From JAGOUY01 sp964562155 (GTDB lineage Bacteria > Patescibacteriota > Patescibacteriia > 2-12-FULL-60-25), in assembly GCA_964562155.1 (NCBI GenBank), contig CAZLRU010000009.1, positions 1 to 55,609 on the forward strand: 55,609 bases of DNA. Direction: 5' to 3'. A model generated the notes under the pieces. That model was given only the letters and a program-made list of their open reading frames with translations. It had not been told where the DNA came from and ran no database searches. Positions 1 to 9,177 of this stretch are shown here, one piece after another. Each line of letters starts with the position of its first letter. Position 1 is the stretch's first letter. Both the position numbers and the translations under genes were made by a program.

Positions 1-19
1 GATATTGGCACGAAAAACA

Positions 20-47
20 AAAAACGCCTTTGTTTAGGCATTTTTTT
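20..47 (-). terminator. Terminator after the tRNA-Asn gene
   Basis: A short stem (GCCT at 26-29 pairing with AGGC at 36-39) is flanked by an A-run on one side and a T-run on the other. Read on the minus strand it lies directly downstream of the CCA end of the tRNA and is followed by a T-rich tract, as expected for intrinsic termination. The stem is only four base pairs, so this is a weak call. Confidence 0.5.
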
Positions 48-90
48 GTTGGCTCCGGGGCAGGGATTCGAACCCTGGACCAATGGATTA

Positions 91-662
91 CATTTTCCCC
101 TCGTGTTTCCACAAGGAATGGACTATATCTTCTTCGATAACGCTATCGAAGTGAGGCGCTTCGAACCGACTCTTCGAGTCAGCCCTACTCCCCGAAGGGA
201 TAGTCTCTGAACCTTCCCCGTAAAATCACTACGTGATGACGGGGCTTGGCTGCTGATTACCTTGATCGTTCGATTGACGATGACAGGCTTCCAGCAATTC
301 ACCTCAAGTTCAATCTCGATTACTCGAGAAAGCTGCGTAATACCCGCGTGCACCTCTCGATGACAGTTTGCGCACACAAGAACACATTTTTCGATCTCTG
401 CCTGCACCCGCTTCCATGATCTGGTAGATCCATCCGCAGAAATACTAAAGTCTTTCTTGGTTGGATCTGGATGATGGAACTCAAGTGCGGCATGGCACCG
501 ACTGTATCCGCAGATTTGGCATTGGCCCCCTTTATAGGAAACCGCCATTTCACGGATTTTCTTGCGACGCTTTATAACCGCCTTCTTAAGGTAATCGGCA
601 CGTTGGGCATAGGACCGGCGATCTTTGATCGGCATGCACCAATCGTAGAATACCGTATGTTC
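91..662 (-). ncRNA. Group I self-splicing intron in tRNA-Asn
   Basis: This 572-nt insertion carries all four conserved group I core elements in order on the minus strand. P is GAATTGCTGGAAGCC (300-286), Q is AATCAGCAGCC (258-248), R is GTTCAGAGACTA (212-201) and S is AAGATATAGTCC (131-120). R and S contain the GACTA/TAGTC strands of P7, and a CCCCG/CGGGG hairpin lies between Q and R where P6 is expected. The preceding exon base is U and the last intron base is G, as group I splicing requires. The 5' part is occupied by an HNH endonuclease frame. P1 is not fully settled: the obvious hairpin ACUGU/ACGGU puts an A rather than a G opposite the splice-site U. Confidence 0.9.
123..635 (-). CDS. Intron-encoded HNH homing endonuclease
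   Basis: A 170-residue basic protein inside the group I intron. It has a lysine/arginine-rich N-terminus (residues 7-31), then an HNH nuclease core with a zinc-binding arrangement: CQIC (C39, C42), the HH pair at 54-55, an Asn in the CANCH motif, and C88/C91 followed by H92 and H96. Proteins of this kind cut intronless target genes and spread the intron by homing. I chose the ATG at 635: a longer GTG-started frame reaches back to 671 but would begin inside the tRNA anticodon stem. The last 60 or so residues read through the ribozyme core (P to S elements), so that part of the protein is probably constrained by the RNA and poorly conserved as protein. Confidence 0.85.
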   Translation of the reverse strand: MPIKDRRSYAQRADYLKKAVIKRRKKIREMAVSYKGGQCQICGYSRCHAALEFHHPDPTKKDFSISADGSTRSWKRVQAEIEKCVLVCANCHREVHAGITQLSRVIEIELEVNCWKPVIVNRTIKVISSQAPSSRSDFTGKVQRLSLRGVGLTRRVGSKRLTSIALSKKI

Positions 663-737
663 ACAGTCCACTGCTCTACCGCTGAGCTACCCCGGAATGT
701 GGTAGCCGCACAATCCTAACATTTCGCTTCCCTGAAG

Positions 738-775
738 ACAAGAGGACGCCCCTAGGAGCGTCCTCTTGTGTTTTT
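738..775. terminator. Strong intrinsic terminator between the A2M and tRNA genes
   Basis: A perfect 12-bp stem (ACAAGAGGACGC at 738-749 with GCGTCCTCTTGT at 758-769) is followed on the plus strand by GTTTTT. It lies 15 bases beyond the stop codon of the A2M gene. The T-run favours the plus direction, but the stem is strong enough to stop minus-strand transcripts leaving the A2M gene as well. Confidence 0.75.
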
Positions 776-789
776 GACCTTATATTAGC

Positions 790-3700
790 CTATTTCTCTA
801 TCACCTTAAACACCTTCCCTTCGTTGTGCGCGTTTGAGGTTGGGTTGTAGAACTCGTAGACGCGAGTAGGAGGGACGCGGTACTCCCCTGGAGTCGTGGC
901 CTGGGCAATGAAGCTGTATTCATAGACTCCCGGCTCGAGCGTGTCTGCGAACAAGAAGACGCGATCATCGCGATACTCGATATGGCGCCAGATGTTTTCC
1001 CACCACCACGATGTATCACTATCCCCTAAACAGCGCTGCTTGCCTTGCCAATCCGGATAGCATTGCTGCTCTTTGCCGGCGATGGTCTGAGGACTGGTCT
1101 TGAGACTGAAGTCGATCCCCTCTAACCCAGCCGGTAAATGATACTCGAGCGCGACATAGCGGCGGCGTTTTGGCACAAGCACTTTCATTCGTACCAATAC
1201 GTTCTCTCCTTGTTTGACTTCCGTGAGCGGCTGTTGGTTCTTCGCATCTGTTAACGCATAGACGTCTGCGACTACCGTCATGCCGTTATCGAATGGTTCA
1301 ATATCCTGTATCTCTCGATACACCTTCATGTTGATATCATAGAAGTAGCGCTTGTCCGAATCCTTCTCTAGACCGATTTGATGATCTGCTCCTGTTTTTG
1401 AGAGCTCACTCAACGGAAGGACTTTGGTTTGTGCCGCAGACACGTCCCCTTGCGCAAACTTGAGCGTGTCCTTCAATTGATTGTCGAGATACAGGGAGAC
1501 CATGGCCGTGGACTGATCAACCGGATTCGCGCGTGCGTACTGCACTAAACTCAGGAGCGTCAGGGCCGTGTCGTTGGTTGTGTACCAATACCCATCTTTC
1601 CGATTTTGGACGAGGTAGCGTAACAACCGTTCTACTTCCACATTCTTTGGATCGATGCGCAGCAATGCCTGCAGGTACAGGCTGGTGGTGCGCAAATCTG
1701 AGCTGAGCAGATCCTCGTACCCTACCTGTTCTTTTACATAAGCCGTGCTTGGGTTGAGGTAGATGACCTTGTTTTTTACGTTGTTTATGAGCTCGGTTGC
1801 GTGTACAGAGGTGGTGGTTCGACCATCTAAGTTTGTATACGCCATCGCGAGGAATAGCTTCGCGAATTCTGGCAGAGTACTGCGACGTTCATAGAGTGCC
1901 GATGCATATCCGGACAGGTCCTTGGTGTTCCGCTCCGACAACATGAACAAGATCTGCGCGCGCTCAGCGTCTGATAACGTACGGACGGCGCCATTGTTTC
2001 GTAAGGCTTCACGGAGAAACTGATCCGCCCGATCCAATGCCGCTGCATCCACTTCGAAGCCGGCTTGCTGCGCCTGGGTTAATCCCCACATGACATATCC
2101 CGTGAGCCATGGGTAGTCATAGTCGTACTCCGGCCAAAAGCCCCAGCCTCCATTACCATGTTGCGTAGCCAGCAAAATCTTGATGGCGTCACGCACATTT
2201 TGTCCCGCCGCTCGCAACACATCCTCACTTGGTTTACTGACGCCTAATGTTCCTAATTCGACATACATCAAGTTCGCTAACAAGCCGCTGGTTTTTTGTT
2301 CGGAACATCCGTATGGGTAGTGAACCAGGTACTCAAGGCCGGCCTGTAAACTGTTGCCGATATTTGGCTGGACAGAGATATCTACTTGGCCTCGGTCGGG
2401 CAAGATTCCGTCAGGGATTTGCAGCTGTTCGGTGACGTTCTTTTCTAAGATCCCTGAAGCGGATACCACTTCCGGGACGGAGAAATCCAGGATCGGCACC
2501 TTCATTTCAAATCCATCTTGATACCCGCCTCCATTGACCGTTACCGTAAACTTCGCCTGCGTCCCAGAGGTGGGGACGCTGATCGTCCAGCGCACGACCG
2601 CGCGTTCTTGCGGCTTGAGATGAACCGTGCGCGTTCCATTATCTTTGATCGCTACCCCGTCCGCCTTGAGCACAGCTTGAGCATCCAGCTCTTTCTCAGT
2701 GGCATTCACCACGGTTGCGCCCACGGTGACGGTATCCTGCTTACGTAGAATGCGGGGCAACAGAGGTTCTGCCATGAGCTCGCGACGCGTGATCAATTTT
2801 GTCTGCGCATGCCCTACTTCCGTATTTTTTGTTTCTCCAATCGCGAGCACATTCCACGCCGTGAGATTATCCGGCAGCTTGAAGGTGGCTTGCGCTTTTC
2901 CGTCTGCACCCGTTACGACCGTCGCATTCCAATAGGCGGTATCCTGAAAATTTCCACGGACCGCCGGGCCACTCCCTCCATCCCCCTTCCCGCCACCACC
3001 ACCTTCGGTAGGAGAGAAAAAGACTTTTTTCACGAGCATGGTGAGCGATTGACCCGTGTCGACGCCTAGGAGGCGTGGGAACCAGAACTTACCCAAAATA
3101 TCTTTGTCGATATTCCCAAGCAACGCGATCACCCGTTCATCGACAACAGCCAATGAGACTTCAGCGGAGACCGGAGCTCCTGCGCTGTTTTTGGATTCAA
3201 CAAAGAGGGTCACGGATTCGCCCGGTCGATGCGCTTCGCGATCCGGCGTCACGGTCAGGTTCAAGATCTTTTTGGTCGTATTTACTTGTAGATTTGCGTA
3301 CCCCAAACGGAATTCCGGGATCCCATTCTCACCTCCACCCTTTACCGCCAACACGGAGACGTAGATATTTGGGGTGTCTGCGTCCGTGATTTTTACCTCG
3401 ACGGTGCGCTGCTTACTCCCTAAATCAATCACTCGATACTCTCGGATTGTATTACGCTCGATCGTGACTAAGGCTTTCGTGTTTTCGTACGGGGTTTGCA
3501 CCGCTAAGATCGCTGTGTCCCCCACTTCATAACTCGCCTTGGTTTGGACGATCTTCATCTGATGGTCATCAGAGGTACGGACAGATTCTCCGCTACCACG
3601 GTACACGTAGCGCGATACGGAAGAGGTGATCTGCTGCCCGCGACTATCGCGCGATTCGGCGATCGCTACATATTCTCCATCTTGTTGCGTGCCGAATGAG

Positions 3701-6700
3701 ACACGGGCCTTCCCTTGTCCATCCGTAGTCACGGTTTTTGTTTCCAGCAAGGTGTCGTTCTTTTGCCAGTCATAGGTGGTGTTTCCATCGAGCCCTACCT
3801 TTCCGTTATTGTTCCAGACGCGTTTATAGAATTTGATCGTCGTGTTCACGTTCGCGCGCGCTGATCCATCAACATTCACACTCACGAGTTCAAAATCTGC
3901 ATTTGGTGCGTTCCAACCGGAGGCGTAATCCGCACGGATGCCAACATAATACTGACCTTTATAGACCGGAAATTCGAGACGCGAGGAAACCGTGCGTTGA
4001 TTCACGTCGGTCACGGTGACATCGACCGCGTAGGTGGCACTCGTTTTATAATCGCTCAGGTTTGCAGGCAGAGTAATAACGAGGTTTCCTTTTTCATCCA
4101 AAACCCCATCTCCGTTTTGCACACTCTCAAATCCCCCTGCGCTTGGACAATACCAATAACAATTGCTCTCCTCATCCGGGGCAAAACTGTACCAATCGTT
4201 CCACCAGTTCCCTTGCATTGGCTGAAAGAACAGCTTGCTGCGAGTGATGGAGTAGCTCACCTTCGCGCCTTTGAGAGGGGTTCCATAGTAATACGCGCCT
4301 TGGACGGGGATACGAATCTCCTGACCGGCAAAGACCGTTTCTTGAGGAGCGGTGGCCTCGACTTTAAAGTCCGGTCGACGATATTCGCGAACGTCAAAGT
4401 AGGTCTCAAAATTCTTGGCCTCATCCGTATCGCTCGCGATCGCGCTCAACCGATACGAGCCCAGCTTCATCGATGAATCTAATTGCAAGCTTCCGTTGAA
4501 CGTTCCGTATGCATTGAGAGGGAGCTTATCGGAAAAAACCTGATTCCCTTGTCCGTCTTCGATGGTTACCTGAACTTGGCGTACCGTGGGCAATGATAGG
4601 CGCGCGTCTTCATCGAGGCGCATCACTCCCTTAAAGAAGACTTTTTGATCGGGTCGATAGATGCGTCGCTCGGTATACAGGTAGCCAATATGATATTTCG
4701 TTCCTTGATCATAGTTGCGATCGAGGCCGTAATTCCAAACAGAGATTCCCTCATTCCAATCCGTTTCCACATATCCCAAACGACCTCCACCCGATCCCTC
4801 CACGATGATATCCTGCAAATTCGTGGTGGCATCGGTCGATAAAGCAGCGATCCCCTGTGCATTTGTTTTTCCTTCGGCCAGTTTTCGTAGATTGGTCCGA
4901 TCGTAGTTACTGGATGGAAATGACCAGACACGAACAGCGAGATCAGGAACGACTGCTCCGGTTTTTAGGTCATTCGCCCAGACCAGAATCTTGCCGGCAC
5001 GATCACGTTTTACCGTAAGGGCCGTATCGGTAATCACGAGGGCACGTGACTGAGGCTGAATCTTGTCTATCGCGTGAGGATTTACCGCAAGGACGTAATA
5101 TCCGTTGGCGAGCTTTTGGCCAGCTACTTGGTCTAGATCAACATCGAGAATTTTAGCCGTATTTAAGGGCGCTTGGGTATCGAACGTCTTTCTCCCCTTT
5201 TCCGCCCCCGCTGTTCCTCCTGCGACATATCCCTCGAATGTGCTATTGGACACGGTCACATCAACCGGTTTTTCCCAGTTCATCGTCCGTAATTGGTAAA
5301 TACGGGGAAGGTGTGAAGCGAGGACACCGTAAATACTGTACGTCGATAAACTAAACGTGGAACGATAGGGATTGGTCGTGAAGTGGATAACGCGGTCAGC
5401 CGGAAGTTTTTGGCCGTAAATATCTGCCAACGAAGTTTTGAGCGTGATCGTATACGCCGTGGAAGGCTTAAAACGACCGTTTATCATCATGGTCGCATCA
5501 GGGTTTGCACACCCGTTAGGCAGATATGCATAAGGAGACATCTCCAGATTCTCCAGAGGAGGGGTGATTTCTACACTCGCCTTCGCTGTCCCTGTATCAA
5601 CAGGATTGTTAAAACACAGCGAGACCGCTTCATCGACGTATTTATTGCTTGCCTCATTCGGATAGGAGCTCAGGAGCTTGAATTCTTTCTCATCCATGAA
5701 TGCCGTACCCTGCCAGTCCTGCTCCAAGCCAAGTGGACCAAGACCAAGCGTCTCTCCCTTCGAGAGCTTAAACGTGTACGCATCTCCCAACTCAAAATCT
5801 TGTTTGCGAAGAATGGAGACTACTTTTGGATCGTCTTTATCGGTGGTTATTTCAAAATCCGCACTTGAGAGACGATTCTTCTCATCGACCTGAATCACAA
5901 GACTCTTTGCGAGCGCCGCCGGATCGACAACGTAATTAAAGGCCAGCTTTACCGGCTGCTTTGGTTTATGATGTTCGTAGGAACCGGAAAGGGCCACAGT
6001 GAGGGCTGGGGTGGAAAACCCCCAGGTTTTATCCTGAACCGTCGAACCGCCGTCTGCCATTTTTGTTCCGGCCGGAATCGTGATGGTGAAGTTCGTTGAG
6101 GCGGGCCATCCATTTTCTGGCACAAATTCAAACCCACTTGTTCCTAACCAATGATACTCTCCCTTAACCGCAGGGTTCATGCGCAACATCTCAGGAACCC
6201 GAAGATCACCTGTTAACACGCGGAGAGGTCGATCAAATAACACCGTGAGGATCTGATCTTGCTGAATAATACTTTTATCCACGGGAGCAACGACAGACAC
6301 TTCTGGAAAATCGATGATCGAGAATGATTGACGATATTCTTCCGTAAGGTTTTTCCAGAACAGACTCTTGGCCTGTGTGCTCACGACCACCTCATACGTT
6401 TTCCCTTTTTCAAATTCAGTCTTTGGAACAAAATCAAGCTCCTTCCCCTTCCACACAAAGGAACCATCGAGCGCCGGTGAAATACGGAATGCCCGTTCCG
6501 TGCTTGGGTGCTGCATCCATTGCGAAAAGAGCACACGGATGACGCCATTGCGAGAAATTTGGACCGTATGGCCCTTGAGAGCGCCCTGCGCACTCGGAGC
6601 CGGACTCGCGACCACATATCCGACACCGGCAACAACAAGCACAGCGAGGCCCAGCAGGGCTTTTTTGGCATGCTGTTTGATCGCACCGACCACGGTCTGA

Positions 6701-6714
6701 AAAGAAAGTGACAT
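790..6714 (-). CDS. Bacterial alpha-2-macroglobulin with thioester
   Basis: A 1974-residue extracytoplasmic protein anchored by an N-terminal transmembrane segment (about residues 18-37). Several macroglobulin-type beta domains follow. A glycine-rich stretch (GGGGGKGDGG) just before the A2M domain is a good candidate for the flexible bait region. Cys1470 in the motif YGCSEQ is the thioester cysteine (family consensus CxEQ), within the helical thioester domain. A2M proteins trap proteases: cleavage of the bait exposes the thioester, which bonds covalently to the attacker. The upstream neighbour, 29 nt away, is a PBP1C-type peptidoglycan synthase, the same partnership as E. coli yfhM-pbpC. The likely role is to protect the cell surface from foreign proteases while wall damage is repaired. 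There is no clear Shine-Dalgarno sequence before the ATG. Family assignment is very secure. Confidence 0.93.
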   Translation of the reverse strand: MSLSFQTVVGAIKQHAKKALLGLAVLVVAGVGYVVASPAPSAQGALKGHTVQISRNGVIRVLFSQWMQHPSTERAFRISPALDGSFVWKGKELDFVPKTEFEKGKTYEVVVSTQAKSLFWKNLTEEYRQSFSIIDFPEVSVVAPVDKSIIQQDQILTVLFDRPLRVLTGDLRVPEMLRMNPAVKGEYHWLGTSGFEFVPENGWPASTNFTITIPAGTKMADGGSTVQDKTWGFSTPALTVALSGSYEHHKPKQPVKLAFNYVVDPAALAKSLVIQVDEKNRLSSADFEITTDKDDPKVVSILRKQDFELGDAYTFKLSKGETLGLGPLGLEQDWQGTAFMDEKEFKLLSSYPNEASNKYVDEAVSLCFNNPVDTGTAKASVEITPPLENLEMSPYAYLPNGCANPDATMMINGRFKPSTAYTITLKTSLADIYGQKLPADRVIHFTTNPYRSTFSLSTYSIYGVLASHLPRIYQLRTMNWEKPVDVTVSNSTFEGYVAGGTAGAEKGRKTFDTQAPLNTAKILDVDLDQVAGQKLANGYYVLAVNPHAIDKIQPQSRALVITDTALTVKRDRAGKILVWANDLKTGAVVPDLAVRVWSFPSSNYDRTNLRKLAEGKTNAQGIAALSTDATTNLQDIIVEGSGGGRLGYVETDWNEGISVWNYGLDRNYDQGTKYHIGYLYTERRIYRPDQKVFFKGVMRLDEDARLSLPTVRQVQVTIEDGQGNQVFSDKLPLNAYGTFNGSLQLDSSMKLGSYRLSAIASDTDEAKNFETYFDVREYRRPDFKVEATAPQETVFAGQEIRIPVQGAYYYGTPLKGAKVSYSITRSKLFFQPMQGNWWNDWYSFAPDEESNCYWYCPSAGGFESVQNGDGVLDEKGNLVITLPANLSDYKTSATYAVDVTVTDVNQRTVSSRLEFPVYKGQYYVGIRADYASGWNAPNADFELVSVNVDGSARANVNTTIKFYKRVWNNNGKVGLDGNTTYDWQKNDTLLETKTVTTDGQGKARVSFGTQQDGEYVAIAESRDSRGQQITSSVSRYVYRGSGESVRTSDDHQMKIVQTKASYEVGDTAILAVQTPYENTKALVTIERNTIREYRVIDLGSKQRTVEVKITDADTPNIYVSVLAVKGGGENGIPEFRLGYANLQVNTTKKILNLTVTPDREAHRPGESVTLFVESKNSAGAPVSAEVSLAVVDERVIALLGNIDKDILGKFWFPRLLGVDTGQSLTMLVKKVFFSPTEGGGGGKGDGGSGPAVRGNFQDTAYWNATVVTGADGKAQATFKLPDNLTAWNVLAIGETKNTEVGHAQTKLITRRELMAEPLLPRILRKQDTVTVGATVVNATEKELDAQAVLKADGVAIKDNGTRTVHLKPQERAVVRWTISVPTSGTQAKFTVTVNGGGYQDGFEMKVPILDFSVPEVVSASGILEKNVTEQLQIPDGILPDRGQVDISVQPNIGNSLQAGLEYLVHYPYGCSEQKTSGLLANLMYVELGTLGVSKPSEDVLRAAGQNVRDAIKILLATQHGNGGWGFWPEYDYDYPWLTGYVMWGLTQAQQAGFEVDAAALDRADQFLREALRNNGAVRTLSDAERAQILFMLSERNTKDLSGYASALYERRSTLPEFAKLFLAMAYTNLDGRTTTSVHATELINNVKNKVIYLNPSTAYVKEQVGYEDLLSSDLRTTSLYLQALLRIDPKNVEVERLLRYLVQNRKDGYWYTTNDTALTLLSLVQYARANPVDQSTAMVSLYLDNQLKDTLKFAQGDVSAAQTKVLPLSELSKTGADHQIGLEKDSDKRYFYDINMKVYREIQDIEPFDNGMTVVADVYALTDAKNQQPLTEVKQGENVLVRMKVLVPKRRRYVALEYHLPAGLEGIDFSLKTSPQTIAGKEQQCYPDWQGKQRCLGDSDTSWWWENIWRHIEYRDDRVFLFADTLEPGVYEYSFIAQATTPGEYRVPPTRVYEFYNPTSNAHNEGKVFKVIEK

Positions 6715-6743
6715 AAGAGAAAAAGATGGGTTAGTTGTCTTTA

Positions 6744-9113
6744 TTATTGCACGGAAAACTGAACGGCGCGACTCGCCCCCTCAAGCTCCAGTGTGAAGGT
6801 TCCCGGCTCAGGCTTCCAGAAGTAGGTTGGCGTATTTGCTTCGATGATTCGGCCATTCAATTTCCAACGATAGCGATCCCCACTCCCCCCGCCGGCAATA
6901 AAGGGAATGGCGGCTGATTCTGCTCGATAGGATGTAGCTTGTTCGAACTGATCCCCATCCAGCGGAGAGAGAATGGTTCGTGATGGATCAGATGACACGC
7001 TCCGTCCCTCACAATCTTTGGTAGGCATACGCTCGAATGACTTGGTGGCGATCCAGGCGTCATACTCAGGCGGAGGATGGAAGAACGTCTTCCGCATCAT
7101 CTGCGTCCGACACGCGTTCGTCGCGATGAATCCCGTCTTGGCATCAAGATCCACCCGCTGATACCAATCATCCACTTCTGTTGGTTCCGTTCCGCTGATA
7201 AACCGTTCGCGGCGTGACTTAGGACACACTTCACTCACAAGCTTTCCCGAAGGAATACAGATCTGCTTGGTCACGATTCCCTTTACCGGAGGCCAGACTA
7301 CGTCTTTCTCATTTTGTAAGGCAAACTGCATCACGTCATGCAAGATAGGCACCGCTCCTGTTATCCCAGACACTCCTTGCATCGCGGTGTTATCGGCATT
7401 TCCCACCCACACCCCAATGACCAGATCCGGCGTATACCCAAACGCCCAATTATCCCGAAAATCTTTGGTCGTGCCCGTTTTAGCGGCGACAGCCTTCCCC
7501 ATATCTAACAGATTCGCTTCTCCAAACGAAATGAAGCGGGCCTGAACATCAGATAGGACATTTGTGACAAGCCAAGCCGCTTGCTCCGCCTGAGGCGCGA
7601 GAGGAAATAGAGGCACTTGTTTTGGCGCACCCTGAATGACCTGTTGTTTATTCTTTTGATCACGTACCTCAAGGATTGTTCTCGGAGGAACGGATTTCGC
7701 ATATCGCGCCAGGCTCGCATACGCCTGCGTGACATCTGCAAGGGTTGTCTCTCCTCCGCCCAAGACAAGGCTAAGGCCGTAGTGATCCGGTGATTCCGGA
7801 AACCGGATGCCAAATCGTCCCAAGGTCCCCACAAAAGAGGATATTCCTAACGTATCCAAGAGCTTCACCGCCGGGATATTGAGCGAACTCCCTAACGCTT
7901 CGCGCAGAGATACGGGGCCATGGTATTGATAGCCGTAATTACGCGGGTAGTAGCTTTTTCCTTCGCTCGTAGAAAAGCGAACCGGAACATCCGCGATGAC
8001 GCTGGCGGGCGTAAACCCCTGTTGGAAGGCTTGAAAATATAAAAATGGTTTGAGCGCGGAGCCGGGTTGGCGTCTGGCCTGAACCATGTCCACCTGACCT
8101 TGGATAGAAGGATCAAAATAATCGCGACTCCCCACGTAGGCCAACACATCTCCCGTACGTGGATCCAGAGCGAGTAATGCCCCATCCGTCACATGCTCGT
8201 CCGCCAAACGCGATAAACGCCGACGGATCGTTTCTTCCGCAAAGCGCTGAAGCGTTGGATCCAACGTCGTGTGAATCACGAATCCCCCCTCACGAATCCC
8301 GGGATACTCCCCCTCTCCCTCGCTCAGCACATGAAAGACAAAATGAGGAGCTTGAATATCATGTCGCGGCGGAAAAATATCGATAGCCGCTGCGAGCGCC
8401 TCATCGTGTTCTTCTTTTGTGATAACCCCCTTGCTAAGCATGCGATCAAGCACTTTCTGCTGCCCCAGACGAGCCACTTTCCAATGATGATACGGATCGC
8501 TCTCTGAAGGAGCAGGGATGACACCCACCAGGAGCGCGCTTTCCGCCAAGGTAAGATCGTGCACGGATTTATGAAAATAGCCCTGGGCAGCCGCCTCAAG
8601 GCCCGAGCTACGACTTCCAAAAAATACTACATTGCTATAGGTCTCCAATGTCTGTTCTTTGGTATGCGTATATGACCAGTACACGCTCGCGATCATCTCT
8701 CGCACCTTGTGCAAGATAGAGCGTGGCTGGTTGGGAAAATAGAGATTTTTCACCACTTGTTGCTCAAGCGTACTAGCACCACTTATCACCCTTCCTTCCA
8801 AGATCAGATCTTTGAGCGCGCGAAGAGTGGCGGCCACATCCACTCCATGATGATCATAGAAGCGCGCGTCTTCCGAGGCGATCAGCGCGTTTTTAAAGAC
8901 TTGTGGAATCGTATCGAGTGTTACGAGTGTTCGTCTTTCCCCTTGGTCGCTCGTGACTTCGTATAAGACGGTTCCTTCTCGATCAAGAATCTTGGTTGAG
9001 CCTACGGGGGTCACGGGTCGTCGAAGCGGCTCGATGGCATAGGCGATATATCCCAAAAGGAGCGCTATGGTGAGCGCTCCTAAGATAACCATTCTCTTCT
9101 TCCATCGAGACAT
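6744..9113 (-). CDS. pbpC: Penicillin-binding protein 1C (glycosyltransferase/transpeptidase)
   Basis: A 789-residue bifunctional peptidoglycan synthase. An N-terminal membrane anchor (about residues 9-28) precedes the GT51 glycosyltransferase domain with its catalytic Glu81 (EDARFYDHHG) and the GASTLEQQ motif. The transpeptidase domain has the active-site serine in SALK (S352), the SLN motif and KTGT. The last 90 or so residues match the extra C-terminal beta domain that distinguishes PBP1C from other class A PBPs. It polymerises and crosslinks glycan strands outside the cytoplasmic membrane. The start is supported by an AAGGA sequence about eight bases before the ATG. It sits between rpoD (64 nt upstream) and the A2M gene, and the A2M-PBP1C pairing is typical of this family. 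Confidence 0.95.
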   Translation of the reverse strand: MSRWKKRMVILGALTIALLLGYIAYAIEPLRRPVTPVGSTKILDREGTVLYEVTSDQGERRTLVTLDTIPQVFKNALIASEDARFYDHHGVDVAATLRALKDLILEGRVISGASTLEQQVVKNLYFPNQPRSILHKVREMIASVYWSYTHTKEQTLETYSNVVFFGSRSSGLEAAAQGYFHKSVHDLTLAESALLVGVIPAPSESDPYHHWKVARLGQQKVLDRMLSKGVITKEEHDEALAAAIDIFPPRHDIQAPHFVFHVLSEGEGEYPGIREGGFVIHTTLDPTLQRFAEETIRRRLSRLADEHVTDGALLALDPRTGDVLAYVGSRDYFDPSIQGQVDMVQARRQPGSALKPFLYFQAFQQGFTPASVIADVPVRFSTSEGKSYYPRNYGYQYHGPVSLREALGSSLNIPAVKLLDTLGISSFVGTLGRFGIRFPESPDHYGLSLVLGGGETTLADVTQAYASLARYAKSVPPRTILEVRDQKNKQQVIQGAPKQVPLFPLAPQAEQAAWLVTNVLSDVQARFISFGEANLLDMGKAVAAKTGTTKDFRDNWAFGYTPDLVIGVWVGNADNTAMQGVSGITGAVPILHDVMQFALQNEKDVVWPPVKGIVTKQICIPSGKLVSEVCPKSRRERFISGTEPTEVDDWYQRVDLDAKTGFIATNACRTQMMRKTFFHPPPEYDAWIATKSFERMPTKDCEGRSVSSDPSRTILSPLDGDQFEQATSYRAESAAIPFIAGGGSGDRYRWKLNGRIIEANTPTYFWKPEPGTFTLELEGASRAVQFSVQ

Positions 9114-9177
9114 ATGCGATTTCCTTCTGTCTCCCTGTCCCCTTGTGTCGAGCTATCCCCTTGGAAAGAGGGCGTAA

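Larger units (their letters stand above)
50..696 (-). tRNA. tRNA-Asn(GUU), interrupted by a group I intron
   Basis: The exons are 696-663 and 90-50. Joined, they fold as a complete tRNA: acceptor TCCGGGG/CCCCGGA, D-arm GCTC/GAGC, anticodon stem GTGGA/TCCAT, T-arm CAGGG TTCGAAT CCCTG, discriminator G and an encoded CCA. The spliced anticodon loop reads CTGTTAA, giving anticodon GUU. U1-A72, G73 and the GGACTGTTAATCC loop are the usual bacterial tRNA-Asn pattern. The intron separates the second and third anticodon bases. Reading the 5' half without splicing gives a false GTG (His) anticodon, and a scanner that does not model long introns would miss the gene. The boundaries are inferred from tRNA structure plus the rule that the 5' exon ends in U and the intron ends in G. 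Confidence 0.9.

Noticed and set aside
123..671. GTG-started 182-residue version of the HNH protein
   Set aside because: Its first codons lie in the tRNA exon (anticodon stem and loop). The ATG at 635 lies within the intron and is preferred.
661..696. tRNA-His(GTG) reading of the 5' half tRNA
   Set aside because: The GTG appears only if the intron's first bases are read as part of the loop. No matching 3' half follows. The spliced form is a full tRNA-Asn.
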